NCBI RefSeq assembly: GCF_026262505.1
Contig: NC_067205.1
Coordinates: 4,216,001-4,280,000 of the forward strand
Direction of reading: 5' to 3'
Source of the DNA: Trichomonas vaginalis G3
Lineage: Eukaryota > Parabasalia > Trichomonadida > Trichomonadidae
Length of the DNA stretch: 64,000 bases
Shown here: positions 57,226-64,000 of the stretch, piece by piece
Layout: the number at the start of each line of letters is the position of its first letter
Numbering within the stretch: the first letter of the stretch is position 1
The notes under the pieces: generated by a model
Told to the model about the DNA's origin: nothing
Database searches by the model: none
Seen by the model: only the letters and a program-made list of their open reading frames with translations
Position numbers and translations under genes: made by a program

Positions 57226-60200
57226 TTAACCAACTCGTATCCAAGCGTGCATTGTTATATAAGGAGGCATATAATCTTTTCCATTACCTGCTGGGTCTGT
57301 AATACCAGCTACAACATGTGTATGATTTCCTGCAGTTCCACAGAAAATACCTGTGCTAACATCTTTGGGGTCAGTTGTGATATCATATCTATGCATTCCC
57401 TGTCTATCCGAACCCGCTGCAAGATTTGTATAACCTCTTTTTGTTATTGAATGTGAATGGTTTCCTTCCACAGATGTTCTTCCACTGAACCTATGCATAT
57501 GTGAAGGAAGGTTTTCAATACCTATTTTCTTTGAACCTCCCATCTTCATTGACTGCGTATTAGTGTAGAATGGAAAACTGTCAACTATTTCATACCATCT
57601 ACCACCAAATAAAGTGTTTGGATTTATTGGATTCATAGACGTATAAACAGCTCCTATAGGATATATTAAATCATATATGCTCATAACTCTATAAACATAT
57701 TCTAAAGAACTTATGTCATTAAATACCATTTGGAATGTATCTCCCGGATGAAATGTTGCATTTGTTCCACTTTTATAATGTAATGTTAGTTCAATAGAAT
57801 TATCCAAGAAAAATTCAAAAGTATCTGGTTGAAGACCTCTAACAAATTCAAATGGAGTTGCTGGTTCACCATTTATAATTTCTGTTGTAAATGTCATTGT
57901 ATCTGGTTTCGAAAATTTCTTTGTTAGTTCTGCATCCACATAAGTTTTATCTGCTTTCTTGTCTAACATTGCTGGTAGTTCATATGCTTCAAAGTTTCTG
58001 GCATGATCTTCGGTATTCCTGCAACTCTTATCTAAATTGTTAAGAGTATCTTTTACGCTTGTACTCGGATTCTCTAAAGGTGCACTTGAACCAAGGTCAA
58101 AGTTCAATATTATGTCGTCTGCTCTAACAGTAGTGAAGGATTTATGTGTATGGTTCTTGTCTGCTTTCTTGTCATATAAATCTTGAGCAGTGAATTTAAT
58201 ATTATGTTCATCCTTCATGACATAAACATCTTTACATCTAATGTTTCTCATCGTCGTTATGTCGTCATCCGATGTTAAACCTTGTGGAAAGTTAGGAGGT
58301 TTACAATATAATGCAGCCGCGTGCGGCGGGGCTCCGCCCTCCCCACCAGTTTCTTCAACCGTTCCTTCAATACTTTCTATAGCAACAGTTGTGAAGGATT
58401 TATGTGTATGGTTCTTGTCTGCTTTCTTATCTAACATTGCTGGTAGTTCATGTGCTTCAAAGTTTCTGGCATGACTTTCAATGTTCCTGCAACTGTTATC
58501 TAAACTGTTAAGAGTATCTTTTACGCTTGTACTTGGATTTTCTAATGGTGCACTTGAACCAAGGTCAAAGTTCAATATTATGTCGTCTGCTCTAACAGTA
58601 GTGAAGGATTTATGTGTATGGTTCTTGTCAGCTTTACTGTCTAAAGAAGTTTGAAGTTCATTTATATCGGAGATGTTGTGTTTATGAGATTTCAAAACTT
58701 TGTTCGTTGCGTCAAGTTCAACTTTGTCAGCTTTACTTTTAATAGCATCTTCAAACGTTATTTTTGCCTTAACTCTTAACATAAATCTTGGTTCAACTAA
58801 TACACCATTAACAGAGAAAGTAGAGGCATAAATTTCATCGTTATAACTAAATGCTTCTGGTGCTTTACCTGTGTCATACTGTACAGTACAGCTTATGTCA
58901 TAACCTTTAGCACGAATGTATTTATATCTTCTTTCATTAACATTTTTTGTCTTCGCTTCATCACTTCGTGTTAAATATCCATGGTAGTCCGTTATAATCT
59001 GTTCGTCTGAAGTTATATAATGAACGTGGTTTTTATCTGCTTTTTCGGCTAATTTCTCATTAACATCATTCACTTCTAATTCAACTCTTCCGCCAGAACT
59101 CTTATTATCATTAATCTTTTTCATTAATTCGGTAATTACGTCATAAAGACTATATTCTGTTTTCGGTTTTGTAAATAATGAGTCAAAATTTCTTTTCATC
59201 ATTACATCGCTGACATTAATGATATCACCAATTCCTTTTTCATTTATTCTCTTCATTAATTCTGCAATAATGACGAATATATAATCTGTTAATTTATTCT
59301 CTTCATCGAGGGTTATAGAATGTTTTGAAATTGAATCATTAACTCCTCTAAATAAATCAATAACTTCAGGATACACGTTTTTAATGTCTTGAATAACCCG
59401 ACCAGTATCCTCGCCACTATGTGGCTCTGAGCCCGTTGGGCTCTGTTGTTCATGTTCTTCGTTCCCGTCGTTACGTGGTTTTATATCTCTAACCATCATC
59501 AACGCAGCCATAACCGGAGGGTTTGTTGCTACCTGTTCGAAAATCCGTCCGTTATGTATGGTATATCTAAATAATTTCTTTGTGTTTGTTAAAACATTTG
59601 AAACAAGTCTTTTAAAACCATCTACAAAATTTCCTGTTTCACCTAATGTTCTTGCAGCATTTACAAGCTCACCCATTCCCGCTTTTGACCCCAAAAACGT
59701 CCATATTGCATTTATTTCACTCTGTATAGTTGTCCATTCAGCGAAACTAACACCCGCATTCGCTAAGCTGAAAATGAAATTCAGTGGATCGAACTTAATT
59801 CCACCTTCTTTTTCAATTTCAACGAACTCACTAACATGAGATTTTAAATATTCTTTCGTTAAAATTGTTTTCCCCGATGTTATGTCATTAACGAAACTAT
59901 CACCGTCAAAAGTTAACGAATTCAATTTCGTCGTTGATGCTTTTATTTCATACACCGCTTTATCGATAGTTTTTGGCTCACCTTCTTTAGAAGCATATGA
60001 AACATTAATGAATGAATTATATGTATTCGTGAATGAATTAAAATCAATGATTTTCATTAATGACGCCTTTAATGATTCATTAACTGTTGAATCCCTTAAA
60101 ACAATTAATGAACTGTCATGGGCTTCGCCCTGGTCGCTTCGGTCTGAAAGACCTTCAGGACTCAAAGAGTCCGTTTGCGACTTTATGAAAGGTACACTGC

Positions 60201-60759
60201 AAACCGTCGAGTTTGGATCAAATGCTGTAGTTGGTGCAGGAATATTAATGATATAAGTCATTAAATCATTAAGTGACGTAAATAATGTTGTCGTTTTTGA
60301 TTTAATTTCTTTAGCATCTGTTATATATGGTAATTTTATTTCTGTAGTTTCTGAATTAAAGATATTCGCTAAAATGTTTTGTAAACTGTTTTGAACAGCT
60401 GTGTAAACCGTTGAATTCGGAACTCTTACGATTTCACCATCCTTAATAAAAGGCATTGTACATGACGTAGTGCTTGGGTCAAATCTTTCGGGATTATAAT
60501 TCAACATATATTCTAACGCTTCATATACAGACCTATAAACAGTTGTGTCGTTCTTCATGACAACTTCACCATTTACAATGAATGGCATAGTGCATGGAGT
60601 TAAAATAGGGTCAAACTTTTCATAGTCCTTCCATGTTATGTATTTCTCGGTATTTCCATCAGAAATAACAATATATTTGTCAGTAAGTGTGAGAGAGTAT
60701 TGACCAAAATATAAACGTTTAGCTCTGTCAGCTTCATACGCATATGCAGCAATACTCAT
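57226..60759 (-). CDS. Very long phage-like fibre protein (1177 aa)
   Basis: The frame is whole from ATG 60759. The N-terminal half contains repeated modules with DP..T.CTMPFI.. (residues 50-200). Residues about 640-960 hold repeats KADKNHTHKSFTTVRADDII and LDKKADKTYVDAEL, typical of a trimeric shaft. The C-terminal domain (about 1045-1177) has YPIGAVYTSMNPINPNTLFG, GGSKKIGIENLPSHMHRFSG, GNHTHVVAGI and MPPYITMHAWIRVG, matching the collar domain of the fibre at 39989. It is probably the virion attachment fibre. The start is only 17 bp from the divergent gene at 60777. Confidence 0.8.
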   Translation of the reverse strand: MSIAAYAYEADRAKRLYFGQYSLTLTDKYIVISDGNTEKYITWKDYEKFDPILTPCTMPFIVNGEVVMKNDTTVYRSVYEALEYMLNYNPERFDPSTTSCTMPFIKDGEIVRVPNSTVYTAVQNSLQNILANIFNSETTEIKLPYITDAKEIKSKTTTLFTSLNDLMTYIINIPAPTTAFDPNSTVCSVPFIKSQTDSLSPEGLSDRSDQGEAHDSSLIVLRDSTVNESLKASLMKIIDFNSFTNTYNSFINVSYASKEGEPKTIDKAVYEIKASTTKLNSLTFDGDSFVNDITSGKTILTKEYLKSHVSEFVEIEKEGGIKFDPLNFIFSLANAGVSFAEWTTIQSEINAIWTFLGSKAGMGELVNAARTLGETGNFVDGFKRLVSNVLTNTKKLFRYTIHNGRIFEQVATNPPVMAALMMVRDIKPRNDGNEEHEQQSPTGSEPHSGEDTGRVIQDIKNVYPEVIDLFRGVNDSISKHSITLDEENKLTDYIFVIIAELMKRINEKGIGDIINVSDVMMKRNFDSLFTKPKTEYSLYDVITELMKKINDNKSSGGRVELEVNDVNEKLAEKADKNHVHYITSDEQIITDYHGYLTRSDEAKTKNVNERRYKYIRAKGYDISCTVQYDTGKAPEAFSYNDEIYASTFSVNGVLVEPRFMLRVKAKITFEDAIKSKADKVELDATNKVLKSHKHNISDINELQTSLDSKADKNHTHKSFTTVRADDIILNFDLGSSAPLENPSTSVKDTLNSLDNSCRNIESHARNFEAHELPAMLDKKADKNHTHKSFTTVAIESIEGTVEETGGEGGAPPHAAALYCKPPNFPQGLTSDDDITTMRNIRCKDVYVMKDEHNIKFTAQDLYDKKADKNHTHKSFTTVRADDIILNFDLGSSAPLENPSTSVKDTLNNLDKSCRNTEDHARNFEAYELPAMLDKKADKTYVDAELTKKFSKPDTMTFTTEIINGEPATPFEFVRGLQPDTFEFFLDNSIELTLHYKSGTNATFHPGDTFQMVFNDISSLEYVYRVMSIYDLIYPIGAVYTSMNPINPNTLFGGRWYEIVDSFPFYTNTQSMKMGGSKKIGIENLPSHMHRFSGRTSVEGNHSHSITKRGYTNLAAGSDRQGMHRYDITTDPKDVSTGIFCGTAGNHTHVVAGITDPAGNGKDYMPPYITMHAWIRVG
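58316..58339. repeat. GC-rich mini-hairpins within the fibre gene
   Basis: GCCGC-GT-GCGGC (58316-58327) and GGGC-TCC-GCCC (58329-58339). They are in frame (GEGGAPPHAAA) and lie at one of the repeated shaft modules; the sister modules lack them. Confidence 0.7.
59413..59443. repeat. GC-rich mini-hairpin pair within the fibre gene
   Basis: GCCAC-TAT-GTGGC (59413-59425) and GAGCCC-GTT-GGGCTC (59429-59443), both with 3-base loops and perfect stems, in frame. Confidence 0.75.
60120..60172. repeat. GC-rich mini-hairpin triplet within the fibre gene
   Basis: GGGC-TTC-GCCC (60120-60130), GGTCT-GAA-AGACC (60141-60153) and GGACTC-AAA-GAGTCC (60158-60172), all with 3-base loops and perfect stems, in frame (ESLSPEGLSDRSDQGEAHD). 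Confidence 0.8.
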
Positions 60760-60776
60760 ATTTTAATGAGAATAAA
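60760..60776. promoter_or_regulatory. 17-bp divergent start region
   Basis: ATTTTAATGAGAATAAA separates the reverse ATG at 60759 from the forward ATG at 60777. On the minus strand it reads TTTATTCTCATTAAAAT, the shared start motif. Confidence 0.55.
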
Positions 60777-61553
60777 ATGTTGTTCTATTTGCAAAGTACA
60801 GACCCAAACGAATACGGGACAGTAAAGCTACAAACAAACTTAGGTCTTCAGAATGAAGCGCTTGCTTTCAGAGTTGTTGACTTCAATACTATCGCTTCAT
60901 TCGTTATAACAGATGAAACAGATTTCATGGAGCTTGAAATAGATGGAAAGAAGCACGAAATAAGATTTCACAATAATGTAGAATATAAGATGGAAACATT
61001 AGCTGGAGTGTTAAATGCGCTCATAAATACTACAATAAACAAGGAGAACGAAGAAAACTTAATGAATGTTAAACTTATTGCAGGAGTTTTGAAGTTCAGT
61101 TATGCGAAGGAGTTTAAGATAACACGAATGAGTCATAGAGTTCAATTGCTTCTGGGAGCATACCATATGACATGTCCTTTGAAAAGTGTTGACAAAACGA
61201 TTGAGATGAAATCTGTTCCATACGTATGTTATGGTAATTGTTTATACGTTGAGTCAAAAATAGCTAATGTCACAGGTATTTCAGGAGTTAATAGTAAAGG
61301 TTCAGTAGAATATAAATCCTTCTGTTATGCAGTCAATTCAATGTTCATTCCAAACGTTCCTGTCATAGTAACTCATTTAGGTAAATGGGTTCGCATTAGT
61401 CCTCATAATTTGAAAGACATGCAATTCAGACTTGTTGACTTTCAAGGAGAGCCTGTAGAACTGAAGGCACCAGTGCGAATGACTGTTGAAGTTGACTTTT
61501 TAGAAAATATTAAATGCAACAGCTTACAAGAGAACTCAGAGCTAAAAATATAA
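60777..61553 (+). CDS. Polinton B minor capsid (penton-like) protein (258 aa)
   Basis: I chose ATG 60777 (MLFYLQSTDPNEYGTVKLQT) because it follows the start motif and aligns with the counterpart at 26314. The protein is beta-rich, and its end DMQFRLVDFQGEPVELKAPV resembles the closing strands of Polinton single jelly-roll penton proteins; this is inference. The frame is whole, and the last 40 bp overlap the next gene. Confidence 0.6.
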   Translation: MLFYLQSTDPNEYGTVKLQTNLGLQNEALAFRVVDFNTIASFVITDETDFMELEIDGKKHEIRFHNNVEYKMETLAGVLNALINTTINKENEENLMNVKLIAGVLKFSYAKEFKITRMSHRVQLLLGAYHMTCPLKSVDKTIEMKSVPYVCYGNCLYVESKIANVTGISGVNSKGSVEYKSFCYAVNSMFIPNVPVIVTHLGKWVRISPHNLKDMQFRLVDFQGEPVELKAPVRMTVEVDFLENIKCNSLQENSELKI

Positions 61554-61783
61554 AGTATGAATGTTATGTATTAGGTCATGAACTTTGGTTATTGCTGTTT
61601 GATGAAACAAATGAGTTAGTTATGTCAGTCAAGAGAACAGAAAAAGGCGTCAAAGGCGCCGAGCGCAAAGCGCTATATTGTGTTAGTGAAAACTGCACCA
61701 AGTCAATAAGATTAGGTTTGCATTATGAAGATGAGTTCGATACTGTTGAAGAAGTTTTGGATAGATATTACAAATTGCTTTAA
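61514..61783 (+). CDS. Unrecognised Polinton B protein (89 aa)
   Basis: MQQLTRELRAKNIKYECYVL opens a small alpha/beta protein ending TVEEVLDRYYKLL. It overlaps the gene before it by 40 bp and ends tail to tail with the gene at 61780 (four-base overlap). A GC-rich block (61650-61674) lies within it. The family is unknown. Confidence 0.5.
   Translation: MQQLTRELRAKNIKYECYVLGHELWLLLFDETNELVMSVKRTEKGVKGAERKALYCVSENCTKSIRLGLHYEDEFDTVEEVLDRYYKLL
61662..61674. repeat. GC-rich mini-hairpin
   Basis: AGCGC-AAA-GCGCT (61662-61674) with a 3-base loop follows an imperfect GGCG..CGCC stem at 61646-61660. It is in frame (KGAERKALYC). Confidence 0.7.
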
Positions 61784-62394
61784 TTTACTAAAACATATTT
61801 CAAACAAAGCTTATATTCTGTTGAAAGTTTTGTATACTCGTTCGAATATTTATACTTAAACTCAACTCCTGTAGTTCCTGGTGTTTCAATGATGCGGATG
61901 TTACCTATTTTCATGAATGGTGGCGTTTGACCACAGCATTCGATTTCAGGGTCGAGATAGTCAATGACACATTGTTTCCCTGTTATTCGTGATATAACAT
62001 TTTCAAGGTCCTCCTTTGTTAGAATTATTTGGTTCTTGCTTATAAGATTTGTCAAAAGCTTCTTATCGTCTTTGAGTAAAATTGTTTGGTATAACTGAAG
62101 AAGGTAATGGTCTACGTTATCTGAAGGATTTGTTTGAACATTTGTGTAAGGGTTGTCGTTGGCTTCTCTTGAAAGAATTTGGTCCAGTGGTGGATACTCT
62201 AACTTAACATCTGATGTAGCGTTAGCGTTTGAAGCTGAGTTTAAATTCACGGATTTCAGTTCTGGTTCTTTTTCTTTCAAACACTCTGAACTATAGTTCT
62301 TTATGACAATATTGTTTGTCGTTCGTGAGTCAACATTTGATGTTGGTTCAATTGGAACATTAACGGCACCAGCTAAGATGGATTTGCTTCTCAT
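61780..62394 (-). CDS. Conserved Polinton protein with CC pair (204 aa)
   Basis: The N-terminal 90 residues are Asn/Ser-rich and probably disordered (MRSKSILAGAVNVPIEPTSN); the C-terminal half is folded, with LDPEIECCGQTPPFMKIGNI and GVEFKYKYSNEYTKL. It aligns with the broken region at 25730-26309 of Polinton A, including the CC pair. The gene neighbours the minor capsid-like gene in both elements. The family is unknown. Confidence 0.6.
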   Translation of the reverse strand: MRSKSILAGAVNVPIEPTSNVDSRTTNNIVIKNYSSECLKEKEPELKSVNLNSASNANATSDVKLEYPPLDQILSREANDNPYTNVQTNPSDNVDHYLLQLYQTILLKDDKKLLTNLISKNQIILTKEDLENVISRITGKQCVIDYLDPEIECCGQTPPFMKIGNIRIIETPGTTGVEFKYKYSNEYTKLSTEYKLCLKYVLVN

Positions 62395-62419
62395 TTCATA
62401 TAGAATAAAAACCTTTTAT

Positions 62420-62821
62420 ATGTATGAAATGAACAATATACTCGACAAGGGTTTGAATGTAAAGCTAACGAATGAAAATATTGTTGAATTCACTGAGACA
62501 GGTGCTGTGTATAAAGATGTAGAACTACTGAACAAAAGAGCTAAGGGAAGAAGCAGGAACATGAACAAAGGGTGGAAGCCTATAAAAATTTATGTCAATG
62601 ATGGCTCAGGAGGTTCAAACATAAAGTATGCAGAAAGTTATAGAGTTTATGCTCTCAAAGGTGAAAAGCCTTCATTTAAGAACAGCTATTCTAACGCATA
62701 TCCTCAAAAGCTAACGGATGGGGAAGTGGATGATATGAATGACAGCAAAAATATTAACAGAAATGGCGACAGAGATGCATGGAATTTGTTTACCATCAGT
62801 CAATTGAAGGTTAAACTTTAA
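62420..62821 (+). CDS. Unrecognised Polinton B protein (about 133 aa)
   Basis: ATG 62420 (MYEMNNILDKGLNVKLTNEN) is 25 bp from the divergent start at 62394; ATG 62429 is possible. The middle is basic (KRAKGRSRNMNKGWKPIKIY) and the end is hydrophilic (LFTISQLKVKL). It ends tail to tail with the ATPase gene with a four-base overlap. The family is unknown. Confidence 0.55.
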   Translation: MYEMNNILDKGLNVKLTNENIVEFTETGAVYKDVELLNKRAKGRSRNMNKGWKPIKIYVNDGSGGSNIKYAESYRVYALKGEKPSFKNSYSNAYPQKLTDGEVDDMNDSKNINRNGDRDAWNLFTISQLKVKL

Positions 62822-63710
62822 AACAATGTTGGTCGTTCCCATGGAATATTTTTGACTTTAATGGTATTAGTCATGATATGAATCTCAAGGTATGAACGAG
62901 GAGAGATGAGAGACTTATATGCTTCCCAAATTTCTTCAAAAGGTAATGTTATACCTGACTGTTTCCAAATGAGTTCAATATCATAACGTGAGAAACCTTG
63001 AAAGATAACGAAGTCAGTTATGAGACGTTTTATGTTTAAAGCAAGAAAACGCCATGTTTGCATAAGTATTGCTACAGTTAAGTGGTAATGTCTGACTTTA
63101 GTAATGATGTTAGCTAATGGTGAGTCAGGCTTTGACACTAAAACCTTTCCGTGCGAAAGTCCGTCGCAAACGAGCAGAGATTTTGAAGGATACTTTTTGA
63201 AAGGGGTATTTTGAAAGTTTTTGACAGAATGTAGTTTGTAAGTCGTTTCATATCGTAAACTCCTGAGTATTGACGTAAGTGGTGTTTGTCAATAATTCTT
63301 TCCATCTCTTCTGAAGTCTTTTGCATTCCTGACTGTATAAATTCAACGATGGCATAATATTTCCTCTTACGTCGAATGTAACGTTGAAGAAATTCAATGA
63401 GTTCACTGTCTGGAACTTTAACGACAGAGGCTTGAACTTTTGACATAAATGTTTTCGCTGTTGAGTCCATAGAGTCTGAAGTTGCTGATATAATGATTTG
63501 GTCATAGTAAGAGTCGTTTCCTAAACGCTCTGTTATGAGTATATGACGAATGAGGTTAAATGTCTTACCTGAACCCATCTTTCCACAATAGAAATACACA
63601 CCATTTGAACAGAATTCATAATCTTTGCTGAAAGGAAGAATGAGAGAAGAGTTAAGTTTGTCTGTAGTTTCATTCATGTCTTCATCTACGTCATGTATTA
63701 AATGCTTCAT
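62818..63710 (-). pseudogene. Polinton B packaging ATPase (FtsK/HerA-A32 type), broken
   Basis: Walker A is FYCGKMGSGKTFNLIRHILI (about residues 41-60) after an acidic N-terminus (MKHLIHDVDEDMNETTDKLN). The late part (LTVAILMQTWRFLALNIKRL, then ISPRSYLEIHIMTNTIKVKN) matches the end of the ATPase at 29338. It would package DNA into capsids. At least one break is present. Confidence 0.75.
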
Positions 63711-63726
63711 TTTATCTCCATTAAAA
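63711..63726. promoter_or_regulatory. 16-bp divergent start region
   Basis: TTTATCTCCATTAAAA lies between the reverse ATG at 63710 and the forward ATG at 63727; both directions give the shared start motif (TTTTTAATGGAGATAAA on the minus strand). Confidence 0.55.
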
Positions 63727-64000
63727 ATGCAAGTCAGAAATATTCAGAACATAGCACCGAGTCTAACTGACAAGAGTATAAAGATATACTATGAACATGT
63801 TATGATGAAACCAACCAAAATTCAAGAAAGTCAGTATACTTATGAATATCCAAGACATTGGGTAGAGTATGTAGGAGGTGAGAAAGCTATTGAAATCAGA
63901 CAGGTTCGAAGTATTCCAGCAGGAAGGACAATATTATTGAAGAACTTTAATGTTTTGAGGTATAATGATGAAACAAAGAAGCAAGATAGTTTTCCCATTG
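63727..64000 (+). CDS. Conserved Polinton protein, partial at right edge
   Basis: MQVRNIQNIAPSLTDKSIKI opens a frame that runs to the window end (about 91 residues). YTYEYPRHWVEYVGGEKAIE and IRQVRSIPAG align with the start of the region at 41296 in Polinton A. Divergent from the packaging ATPase with 16 bp between starts. A virion role is inferred from that pairing. Confidence 0.6.
   Translation, partial: MQVRNIQNIAPSLTDKSIKIYYEHVMMKPTKIQESQYTYEYPRHWVEYVGGEKAIEIRQVRSIPAGRTILLKNFNVLRYNDETKKQDSFPI

Larger units (their letters stand above)
47790..64000. mobile_element. Polinton/Maverick element B, open at right edge
   Basis: The segment carries a polymerase-like region, KilA-N type gene, integrase, fibre, minor capsid-like gene and packaging ATPase, all with the compact AT-rich spacers of Polinton A. 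Proteins shared with A are diverged, so this is a different Polinton lineage. Neither terminal repeat is in view; the left limit lies in or before the gap region. Several genes look whole and a handful are broken, most heavily the polymerase region, where sequence quality may be low. It is close kin to segment C at 1-4576. Confidence 0.8.

Noticed and set aside
58241-60256. Forward-strand frames opposite the long fibre gene
   Set aside because: They are antisense shadows of a whole 1177-residue gene on the reverse strand.

Overview
The window looks like nuclear DNA of the parabasalid parasite Trichomonas vaginalis or a very close relative. This is inference from content, not a database match. 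The DNA is AT-rich, genes carry no obvious introns, and the host genes belong to surface-protein families known to be hugely expanded in that genome (glycine-rich proteins of the PF12810 type and Cys/Asn-rich repeat proteins). There is a mariner copy with a DD34D catalytic core, and most of the window is made of Polinton (Maverick) virus-like elements, which are very abundant in T. vaginalis.

Layout. 1-4576: a piece of a Polinton (my label C), open at the left edge, that ends inside a truncated host surface-protein gene (4577-5049). 5050-9003: gene-poor DNA with a GC-rich run of four hairpins that looks like a structured RNA (5648-5838), a 71-bp tandem array whose palindromic core flips in every unit (6924-7233), and a 5'-truncated mariner (about 7935-9003). 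9040-18805: a host cluster of surface-protein genes (three glycine-rich genes, two related Cys/Asn-rich genes, one unrecognised gene), nearly all carrying one or a few lesions, mixed with palindromic and tandem repeats. 18938-44046: a complete-looking 25.1-kb Polinton (A) with inverted terminal repeats that begin in an A-run and a 6-bp target duplication GATTGA; it sits about 130 bp upstream of a glycine-rich gene. 44053-47764: flanking repeats and noisy sequence up to a 25-N gap (47765-47789). 47790-64000: a second Polinton (B) of a different lineage, open at the right edge.

Polinton A carries a protein-primed type DNA polymerase B, a retroviral-like integrase, a packaging ATPase, a major capsid-like and a minor capsid-like gene, a phage-like fibre with a collar domain, a superfamily 3 helicase, a Dam-like adenine methyltransferase, an HNH-type gene and a block of small unrecognised genes. 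Polinton B carries a polymerase-like region, a KilA-N type gene, an integrase with a chromodomain-like tail, a 1177-residue fibre, the ATPase and several conserved unknowns, five of which have counterparts in A. Polinton A looks recent by its ends, but about twenty breaks are spread over its genes; some may be sequence errors rather than decay.

The most unusual signals are not genes: a perfect T-shaped three-way-junction palindrome in two inverted copies outside Polinton A; GC-rich mini-hairpins with 3-base loops scattered through Polinton B genes and absent at aligned paralogous sites; the GC-rich multi-hairpin segment near 5.7 kb; the alternately inverted 71-bp array; an element-specific start motif (TTTTTATYCT close to ATG) shared by both Polintons; and two sister families of intergenic hairpins (GGTAGA and GGTGA types).
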